From: Anaerolineales bacterium
GTDB lineage: Bacteria; Chloroflexota; Anaerolineae; Anaerolineales; UBA6663
Direction: 5' to 3'
DNA length: 6,528 bases
Assembly (NCBI GenBank): GCA_017999235.1
Contig: JAGOBN010000245.1
Location: 1-6,528, forward strand
Shown: positions 1 to 5,235 of the stretch, one piece after another
How positions within the stretch are numbered: the stretch's first letter is position 1
Layout of the letters: each line of letters begins with the position of its first letter
Notes under the pieces: model-generated
Databases searched by the model: none
What the model saw: only the letters and a program-made list of their open reading frames with translations
What the model was told of the DNA's origin: nothing
Translations under genes and position numbers: made by a program

Positions 1-22
1 CCAGGTCAACATAGATAATCAT
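1..22 (-). CDS. Start of a second amidotransferase-like gene (partial, cut by window edge)
   Basis: Reading the minus strand from 22, ATG opens a frame that encodes MIIYVDL and then leaves the window. The ATG lies two bases after the TGA stop (25-27) of the complete upstream amidotransferase-like gene. The seven residues match that protein's own N-terminus (MIVFVDL) at five positions, and the other two are conservative changes (V/I and F/Y). The codons differ mainly at third positions, as expected for an old duplication under protein selection. A purine-rich AAAGG lies somewhat far upstream, inside the end of the preceding gene, so translational coupling is likely. I infer a tandem paralogue of the class I glutamine amidotransferase/C26 type. 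Only 22 bases are visible, so function and completeness cannot be judged. Confidence 0.55.
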
Positions 23-24
23 GC

Positions 25-723
25 TCAGGCCCGACCTTTCAGCGTGACGCGGAAGAAGTTTTCCAGGAAGCGCCGGCCGTCCGGGTGGTCGTCGTCCCAT
101 TGCTCCGGATGGAATTGGGTGGCATATACGGGCTGGTCCGCGCGTCCGATCATCTGGACCGGGCAGGCGTCTGTGGACGCGAACAGCTCAAAGCCGGCCG
201 GCACCTGGCGCGTCTCCCAGTAGTGCGAGAGCAGGAAGACCGGGGCCGCGCCCAGGCCGTCAAAGAAGGGATGCGCCCGCGTCACCCGCACGGGCAGAAA
301 GCCGCGCTCCTGGCGCATGCCGGGCGCCAGCCGCTGGAAGAGCGGGTCCGTCACGGCCTGGCCGGCCGGCAGCGCCCCCATCGGGCCAATGTCCGCGCCG
401 TAAGTTTGCGCCAGGATGTGGCTGCCGCCGCAGAAAGCCAGGGTAGGCCAGGCGCCGGCGCGCAGAGCGGCGCGCAGGCCGGCCAATGTGGCTTCCGGGT
501 AATGCTCGAACTCGGTTGTGTTTCCGCTCACAATCACCGCGCGGGCGTTGACGGCGCGCAGGCGGTCCGGGGTGACATGGTGGTAGCGCATGATCAAGCA
601 CGGCTCGCCGGCCAGGTCCTCCAGCCGGTATTTGATCTTCAGCCGGTTGGCGGCGCTGCCCATGACCAGATCGGGGTAATCAACGGCCAGACGTTCGTGT
701 TCCAGGTCCACGAATACGATCAT
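25..723 (-). CDS. Class I glutamine amidotransferase-like (peptidase C26-like) protein
   Basis: A 232-residue soluble protein with the layout of a stand-alone GATase1 domain. A first strand (IVFVDLE, 2-8) is followed by an oxyanion-type loop (VIVSGN, 63-68). The nucleophile elbow is AFCGGSH (96-102) with Cys98, and the C-terminal catalytic pair is in QFHPEQ (203-208), His205 and Glu207. The triad is therefore intact, although the usual glycine two residues before the cysteine is alanine. In the family such domains hydrolyse glutamine to feed ammonia to a synthetase, or cleave gamma-glutamyl and related amides. No synthetase domain is fused or adjacent, so a free hydrolase is plausible, but the substrate is unknown. 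The start is supported by GGGAGG six bases before ATG. There is no signal peptide or membrane segment. The gene is transcribed away from the hydantoinase operon and is followed after two bases by what looks like a paralogue. Confidence 0.88.
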   Translation of the reverse strand: MIVFVDLEHERLAVDYPDLVMGSAANRLKIKYRLEDLAGEPCLIMRYHHVTPDRLRAVNARAVIVSGNTTEFEHYPEATLAGLRAALRAGAWPTLAFCGGSHILAQTYGADIGPMGALPAGQAVTDPLFQRLAPGMRQERGFLPVRVTRAHPFFDGLGAAPVFLLSHYWETRQVPAGFELFASTDACPVQMIGRADQPVYATQFHPEQWDDDHPDGRRFLENFFRVTLKGRA

Positions 724-1012
724 GCCAGCCTCCCGGGATAACCGCGCGGATTGAGCCGCTTGCTTGCAAGACAGTGGGATGCTTCATCATACGCGAAGCC
801 CCAAACAAGACGTTGCGCCACGGGTACAAAAATGCCGGCCATCCCTTGTGCGCGGGCATGACCGGCCGCCGGGTGATTTCAGGTAATCTAACCTCAGCCT
901 GTCTGCACAGCAGACCGCGCGGCTGGCCGCCGCCTCAGGCAATATCGGCACCGGCGCCGGGGCGCAGCGGGCCGATTTCATTTTCCCGCCGCTGGGCTCA
1001 GAGGAGGCCGCG
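724..1012. other. Divergent intergenic region between the amidotransferase and hydantoinase genes
   Basis: These 289 bases separate two divergent transcription units and should carry both promoters. I see no convincing sigma-70 pair for either direction. The best minus-strand -10-like hexamer is TATGAT (786-791), about 60 bases before the amidotransferase start, but it has no good -35 at 16-18 bases. On the plus strand TAATCT (884-889) is only a weak match. Inverted repeats include CTTGCAAG (763-770), AGGT-N6-ACCT (881-894), GTCTGC-ACA-GCAGAC (901-915) and CCGGCGCCGG (951-960). The stretch 820-870 resembles a degenerate dispersed intergenic repeat. Short open frames here lack a ribosome site and look spurious. 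The strong Shine-Dalgarno AGAGGAGG (1000-1007) belongs to the hydantoinase-like gene. Confidence 0.6.
901..915. promoter_or_regulatory. Candidate operator: perfect 6-base inverted repeat
   Basis: GTCTGC and GCAGAC flank a three-base spacer (ACA), giving a 15-base symmetric element about 100 bases before the hydantoinase-like start. Seven bases upstream is a second, imperfect symmetric element, AGGT-N6-ACCT (881-894), in the least GC-rich part of the gap. The size and spacing suit a dimeric regulator such as a GntR, TetR or LacI type. That is inference, since no regulator gene is in the window and I do not recognise the site as a known operator. Confidence 0.3.
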
Positions 1013-2389
1013 ATGACGTACGATCTGGTGATCAAGAACGGCACGGTCGTCACCGCGCACGCCACCTTCCCGGCCGATGTGGCCGTGGCCGGCGAGCGGA
1101 TCGCGGCGCTGGGCCAGGCCTTGAGCGGCCGGCGCGAGCTGGACGCGCGCGGCCAGTACGTGCTGCCGGGCGCCGTGGACGGCCACGTCCACTTTCACGA
1201 TCCCACGTACGCGCCCCATTACCCGCCCACCGCCGACACCTTCGCCGGCGGCAGCCGGGCGGCGGCGCTGGGCGGCGTGACCAGCTTTGTGGATTTTGCC
1301 GCGCCGGCGGCCGGCCTCTCCCTGGTGGAGCAGTTGGAGCGCCGGCAGGAGGCCGCGGACGGCCAGGTGGTCATCGACTACGCCCTCAACCTGACCCTGC
1401 GCGACCGCGCGCCCGAGCGCGGGCTGGAACTGGACGCCATCTTCGCGCGCGGCGTAAACTCGATCAAGCTCTTTATGGCCTACGAAGGCTACCAACTGGA
1501 CGATGTGACCCTGTTCCGGGCGATGCGGGTGGTGGCCCGGCACGCCGGCCTGGCCGTGGTGCACGCCGAGAACTTTGACCTTATCCGCGAGCTGCGCCGC
1601 GAGCTGGCGGCGGCCGGCCAGGATGCCGCAGAAGGGATGCTGGCGGCCTGCCCGGCGGTGATGGAGGCCGAAGCCGTCCACCGCGCCATCGCCCTGGCGC
1701 AGTTGGCGGGCGCGCGCCTGCTCCTCTACCATCAGACGTGTGAGGAAGGCGTGCGTGAGATCCGGCTGGCCAAGGCCCGCGGCCAGGCCGTCTTTGGGGA
1801 GGCCTGCATCCAGCACCTGGTCTACACCAACGCCGACGACGAGCGGATGCGGGCGCGCGGCGTCTCGATCCTCACCGGCCCACCCATCCGTGAGGCGCAC
1901 CACCAGGCGGCGCTGTGGGCGGGCCTGGCCGACGGCACGCTGGATATCATCTCCACCGACCACGGCCCCAAGCCGCGCCAGCCCGGCCAGGTCGGCCAGG
2001 GGTCCACGGGCGTGGAAGCGCGGCTGGCGCTGGCGCACCATTTTGGCGTGAACGCCGGCCGGCTCAGCCTCAACCGCTGGGTGGCCGTGTGCTGCACCAA
2101 TCCCGCCGCTATCTTCGGCTTGCCGCGCAAAGGCCGGATTGAGCCGGGGTGGGACGCCGATCTCGTGGTGTTTGACCCGCGGCGCACGGTCACGCTTTCA
2201 GCCCAGACCCTGCACTCGGAAGTGGATTTCTGCTCGTATGACGGGCTCACCGTCACCGGGTATCCAACGGCCACCCTCAGCCGCGGGGAGGTGGTGGCGC
2301 AGGCCGGGCAGTTTGTGGGCGAGCCGGGGCGCGGGCGCTTCCTGGCGCGGTTCAGCGGCCCCGGAGCCACCGCGCCACCGCGCCCCTAA
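1013..2389 (+). CDS. Hydantoinase/dihydropyrimidinase/allantoinase-like cyclic amidohydrolase
   Basis: A 458-residue metal-dependent amidohydrolase, the usual length for D-hydantoinase and allantoinase. An N-terminal beta segment (DLVIKNGTVV, 4-13) precedes the TIM-barrel. The metal-site motifs are present in order: HVH at 58-60 inside PGAVDGHVHFHDP, Lys152 in NSIKLFMAYEG (the lysine carboxylated in this family), His184 in VVHAEN, His240 in LLYHQT and Asp316 in STDHGPK. The late family signatures follow: GSTGVEARL (330-338), NPAAIFGL (363-370) and GRIEPGWDADLVVFDP (374-389). These enzymes open cyclic amides such as hydantoins, dihydropyrimidines or allantoin in the cytoplasm. The substrate cannot be fixed here, because HFHDP resembles the allantoinase/dihydroorotase side while the lysine region is hydantoinase-like. 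AGAGGAGG (1000-1007) five bases before ATG supports the start. It is the first gene of the plus-strand operon. No carbamoylase lies alongside, as it would in a classical hydantoin cluster. Confidence 0.93.
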   Translation: MTYDLVIKNGTVVTAHATFPADVAVAGERIAALGQALSGRRELDARGQYVLPGAVDGHVHFHDPTYAPHYPPTADTFAGGSRAAALGGVTSFVDFAAPAAGLSLVEQLERRQEAADGQVVIDYALNLTLRDRAPERGLELDAIFARGVNSIKLFMAYEGYQLDDVTLFRAMRVVARHAGLAVVHAENFDLIRELRRELAAAGQDAAEGMLAACPAVMEAEAVHRAIALAQLAGARLLLYHQTCEEGVREIRLAKARGQAVFGEACIQHLVYTNADDERMRARGVSILTGPPIREAHHQAALWAGLADGTLDIISTDHGPKPRQPGQVGQGSTGVEARLALAHHFGVNAGRLSLNRWVAVCCTNPAAIFGLPRKGRIEPGWDADLVVFDPRRTVTLSAQTLHSEVDFCSYDGLTVTGYPTATLSRGEVVAQAGQFVGEPGRGRFLARFSGPGATAPPRP

Positions 2390-2411
2390 AGCGCTCGGCG
2401 TCTCTGTGACG

Positions 2412-2418
2412 AAAGGAG
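2412..2418 (+). promoter_or_regulatory. Ribosome binding site deciding the SDR start
   Basis: AAAGGAG lies five bases before the ATG at 2424. The reading frame stays open far upstream, to about 2139, inside the hydantoinase-like gene. The site and the SDR N-terminal homology (MQLKDQTALITG) together place the true start at 2424. Confidence 0.85.
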
Positions 2419-2423
2419 CCTCG

Positions 2424-3179
2424 ATGCAGCTCAAGGATCAGACCGCGCTCATCACCGGGGCCGGCAGCGGTATTGGGCGTGTCATCGCCCTGCGCTACGC
2501 GCGGGAGGGCGCGCGCGTAGTGGCCGCCGACCTCAACCTAACCTCGGCGGAAGCCACGGCCGGCGCCATCCGGGCCGCCGGCGGCGAGGCCCTGGCCGTG
2601 GCCGGCGATGTGAGCGTGCGCGCGGCGGTGGACGCCATGCTGGCCGAAGCGCTGCGAGCCTATGGCCGGGTGCATATCCTGGTGGCGGCGGCCGGCATCG
2701 GCCCGGTCCATCATTTTCTGGAGATCCCGGAAGATGAGTGGGACCGGGTTCTGGCCGTCAACCTTAAGGGCTTATTCCTGTGCGGCCAGGCGGCGGCCCG
2801 GCACATGGCCCAGGCCGGCGGCGGCGTGATCATCAACGTCACCTCGCAGGTGGCGGATGTGGCCCAGCCGGACTGCGCCCATTACTACGCGTCCAAGGGC
2901 GGCGGCAAACAGCTCACCAAAGCCATGGCCATTGATCTGGCCGCGCACAACATCCGCGTCAACGCGCTAGCCCCCGGTCTGACCGTCACGGCCCTGTCTG
3001 AGTCCTCCGGCAAGGAGGGGCATTGGAGCTACCGCAGCAAAATTCTGGACCACATCCCCCTGGGCCGGCCGGCCCAGCCGGAGGAGATGGCCGGCGCCGC
3101 GGTCTTCTTGGCCTCCGCCGACGCCAGCTATATGACCGGCGCCTCCCTGGTCATCGACGGCGGTTACACGGCGCTCTAG
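2424..3179 (+). CDS. Short-chain dehydrogenase/reductase (SDR family oxidoreductase)
   Basis: A 251-residue classical SDR of standard length, a cytoplasmic NAD(P)-dependent oxidoreductase for alcohol/ketone interconversion. The cofactor motif TGAGSGIG is at 11-18. Asp36 at the end of the second strand (VVAADL) favours NAD(H). Asp62 is in the GDV motif, Asn113 in VNLKG, and the catalytic Ser141, Tyr154 and Lys158 fall in NVTSQ and YYASK with the usual spacing. NALAPG (180-185) and the C-terminal SYMTGASLVIDGGY are typical. One oddity is that the structural NNAG motif after strand 4 reads AAAG (88-91), losing the conserved asparagine. The sequence resembles the broad FabG/glucose-dehydrogenase-like group, but substrate cannot be deduced. 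It starts 34 bases after the hydantoinase-like stop and ends 15 bases before the next start, consistent with an operon. Confidence 0.93.
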   Translation: MQLKDQTALITGAGSGIGRVIALRYAREGARVVAADLNLTSAEATAGAIRAAGGEALAVAGDVSVRAAVDAMLAEALRAYGRVHILVAAAGIGPVHHFLEIPEDEWDRVLAVNLKGLFLCGQAAARHMAQAGGGVIINVTSQVADVAQPDCAHYYASKGGGKQLTKAMAIDLAAHNIRVNALAPGLTVTALSESSGKEGHWSYRSKILDHIPLGRPAQPEEMAGAAVFLASADASYMTGASLVIDGGYTAL

Positions 3180-3194
3180 CCGGGAGGCCTGACC

Positions 3195-4235
3195 ATGCCC
3201 GACCGCTTCCAGGTGGCGTTCACGCGCGATTTTCTAGACGCGGCCGGCGCGCCCGCTTACGGCGACATCGGCCTGGGTCTGCTGGACGCGGCGCCGGGCG
3301 TAGCCTACACTTTCCTGCCGGCCTATACCGACCCCATCCCGCCCGAGCAGATCGCGGCCGTGGACGGCCTGGTGCTGATCTATCCGCACGTCACCGCCGC
3401 CACCTTTGCCGAGGGCGCGGAGCGGCTTACCGTGATCGGGCGCTGCGGCGTGGGCTATGACCGCATCGACGTGGCCGCGTGCACGGCCGCGGATGTGGCC
3501 CTGGTGAACGCGCCGGACGCCCTGCGGGGACCCACGGCCTCCGGCGCGCTGCTGCTGATGCTGGCGCTGGCCAAGCAGCTGCTGCCGCTGGACCGGATGA
3601 CGCGGGCGGGGCGCTGGGATCAGCGCGGCGCGGTGGCCGGGATCGAACTCACCGATCGGACGCTGGGGATCGTGGGGCTGGGGAATACCGGCCGCGAGCT
3701 GGTCCGGCTCGTGGCGCCCTTCGGGATGCGGGTGCTGGCCCATTCACCGCACGCCGACCCCGCTGCGGCGGCCGGCCTGGGCGTGGCGCTGACGTCTTTA
3801 GAAGCGCTGCTGCGCGCAGCCGATTTTGTCTGTCTGCATTGCTGGCTCACACCGGAAACCCGCGGTCTGATCGGGGCGCGTGAGCTGGCCTGGATGAAGC
3901 CCAGCGCCTACCTGATCAACATGGCGCGCGGCCCGGTGGTGGACCACGCGGCGCTGGTGGCCGCCCTGCAGGCGCGCCAGATCGCGGGCGCCGGCCTGGA
4001 TGTCTTTCACACCGAGCCGCTGCCGGCCGATGATCCGCTCACGCGCCTGGACAACGTGGTGCTGGCCCCGCACTGGCTGGCCGGCACGCGCGAGGTCTTC
4101 CGGGACGCAGGCGCCGCCAACTGCCGCGCCATGCTGGCCGCGGCGCGCGGCGCGGTCCCGGCCCCGGTCGTCAACCCGGACGTGCTGGCGCGGCCGGGTT
4201 TTCAGCGCAAGCTGGCGCGCTTCCGCGCCGGCTGA
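3195..4235 (+). CDS. D-2-hydroxyacid dehydrogenase (phosphoglycerate dehydrogenase-like)
   Basis: A 346-residue D-isomer-specific 2-hydroxyacid dehydrogenase, interconverting a 2-hydroxy acid and its 2-keto acid with NAD(P). The substrate loop CGVGYDRID (84-92) is followed by the Rossmann motif GLGNTG (161-166). The catalytic set is Arg245 in NMARGPVVD, Glu274 in FHTEPLP and His293 in APHW. After the second Rossmann strand the sequence is LAHSPHADP, with no acidic residue where NAD-specific members usually carry Asp, so cofactor choice is open. The helix that usually reads VAEH reads PTAS (113-116). There is no ACT or other regulatory domain, so this is probably not the serA enzyme of serine synthesis but a catabolic relative. 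GGGAGG (3182-3187) seven bases before ATG supports the start. It lies 15 bases after the SDR gene. Confidence 0.93.
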   Translation: MPDRFQVAFTRDFLDAAGAPAYGDIGLGLLDAAPGVAYTFLPAYTDPIPPEQIAAVDGLVLIYPHVTAATFAEGAERLTVIGRCGVGYDRIDVAACTAADVALVNAPDALRGPTASGALLLMLALAKQLLPLDRMTRAGRWDQRGAVAGIELTDRTLGIVGLGNTGRELVRLVAPFGMRVLAHSPHADPAAAAGLGVALTSLEALLRAADFVCLHCWLTPETRGLIGARELAWMKPSAYLINMARGPVVDHAALVAALQARQIAGAGLDVFHTEPLPADDPLTRLDNVVLAPHWLAGTREVFRDAGAANCRAMLAAARGAVPAPVVNPDVLARPGFQRKLARFRAG

Positions 4236-4290
4236 AAATTCGCCACTCGGCGGCCAAAAACCGGGCCGGCGTGATTAAGGAGTTGGACGC

Positions 4291-5235
4291 ATGACGACGA
4301 TCGGCTTGATGATCGAAGGGCAGGAAGACCTCACCTGGGAGCGTTTCTTCCGCCTGGCGCAGGCCGCCGAAGACCTGGGCTTTGAGTGTCTGTTCCGTTC
4401 GGACCATCTGACGGCGCTGGAAAACTTCCCGGCCCGGCAGAGCCTGGAGCTGTGGACGTCGCTGACCACCCTGGCGACGCGCACCCGCCGCCTGCGCTTT
4501 GGGCCGCTGGTCTGCTCGCTGACCTTCTGCCATCCGGCCCTGATCGCCAAAAAAGCGGCGGCCCTCCATGAGCTCTCCGCCGGGCGGTTTGAGCTGGGCA
4601 TTGGCGCCGGCTGGTACAAAGGCGAGCACCGCATGTTTGGCCTGCCCTACCCGCCCTACGCGGCGCGGCTGGAGATGCTGGAGGAGGGCGCGCGCGTGAT
4701 CAAGGCCTTGTGGGCGGGCGCGCCGGCCTCGTTCACCGGCCGCCATTACACCCTGGATCAGGCCGAGACCCACGCCGGCCCGCGCCAGGCCCCGCCGCCC
4801 CTGATCATGGGCGGCAAGAACGAACAGCGCACCCTGCGCATCATCGCCGAGCATGCCAGCGAGTGGAACTGCACCTACATCAGCGCGGAGGGTTTTCGGC
4901 GCAAATCCGCCGTGCTGGACGAGCACTGCGCGGCGCTGGGGCGTGATCCGCGCAGCCTGCGGCGCTCGCTGATGCTGCCCTTTGTCATCGGCCGCGGCGC
5001 GGCGGAGGTCCAGACGCGCATTGACGCCCAGCGCGCGATGTTCCCGTCCCTGCCGGCCGACCTGGCCGGCTGGCGCGCGGCCGGCTACATCGGCGGCGGG
5101 CCGGCCGAGGTGGTGGAGCAGCTCCACGCCTATGCGGCCGCCGGCGCGGCCCGTGTCGTGGTCCAGCACAACAGCCTGGATGATCTCGCCTCGCTGGACC
5201 TCCTGGCGCGGGACGTGCTGCCCCAGTTCGCATGA
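4291..5235 (+). CDS. LLM-class (luciferase-like) F420- or flavin-dependent oxidoreductase
   Basis: A 314-residue bacterial-luciferase-fold TIM-barrel oxidoreductase of normal length. Visible family motifs are RSDHL (36-40), LWTSLTTLATRTRRLRFGPLV (54-74), the stretch HPALIAKKAAALHELSAGRF followed by ELGIGAGWYKGE (81-112), and PPPLIMGGKNE (168-178) with the following ASEWN (189-193). This pattern is most like the F420-dependent LLM subgroup, though FMNH2-dependent monooxygenases share the fold, so the cofactor is inferred. Reactions in the family include F420-linked hydride transfer and oxygen insertion next to heteroatoms. In this locus it could act on the cyclic substrate before or after ring opening. 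AAGGAG (4277-4282) eight bases before ATG supports the start. The 55-base gap before it is the largest in the operon. Its stop overlaps the transporter's start. Confidence 0.92.
   Translation: MTTIGLMIEGQEDLTWERFFRLAQAAEDLGFECLFRSDHLTALENFPARQSLELWTSLTTLATRTRRLRFGPLVCSLTFCHPALIAKKAAALHELSAGRFELGIGAGWYKGEHRMFGLPYPPYAARLEMLEEGARVIKALWAGAPASFTGRHYTLDQAETHAGPRQAPPPLIMGGKNEQRTLRIIAEHASEWNCTYISAEGFRRKSAVLDEHCAALGRDPRSLRRSLMLPFVIGRGAAEVQTRIDAQRAMFPSLPADLAGWRAAGYIGGGPAEVVEQLHAYAAAGAARVVVQHNSLDDLASLDLLARDVLPQFA

Noticed and set aside
85..741. Plus-strand frame of 218 codons opposite the amidotransferase-like gene
   Set aside because: The minus-strand product has an intact catalytic triad and a ribosome site. 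This frame has neither.
774..1016. Small 80-codon frame (GTG start) across the intergenic gap, overlapping the hydantoinase ATG
   Set aside because: Despite the ATGA overlap, there is no Shine-Dalgarno before the start, and the composition is Pro/Arg-rich with no recognisable domain.
998..2041. Long open frame of 347 codons on the minus strand, opposite the hydantoinase-like gene
   Set aside because: It lies antisense to a gene with full family motifs, has low-complexity Arg/Gly/Ala-rich content and shows no recognisable domain. Such frames are expected in GC-rich DNA.
2139..2423. Upstream extension of the SDR reading frame
   Set aside because: It overlaps the conserved end of the hydantoinase-like gene and encodes Arg/Ser/Pro-rich sequence. 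SDR homology begins at the ATG at 2424, which has its own ribosome site.
3195..4235. Calling the hydroxyacid dehydrogenase serA
   Set aside because: It has no ACT or intervening regulatory domain, differs at the VAEH helix and sits in a catabolic-looking operon. The specific name is not supported.
4241..4252. Hairpin CGCC-ACTC-GGCG in the gap before the LLM gene as a terminator
   Set aside because: The four-pair stem is too short and no T run follows on the plus strand. The operon appears to continue through it.
4171..5169. Long open frame of 332 codons on the minus strand, opposite the LLM gene
   Set aside because: It is a mirror of codon bias in the well-supported plus-strand gene, with no motif.
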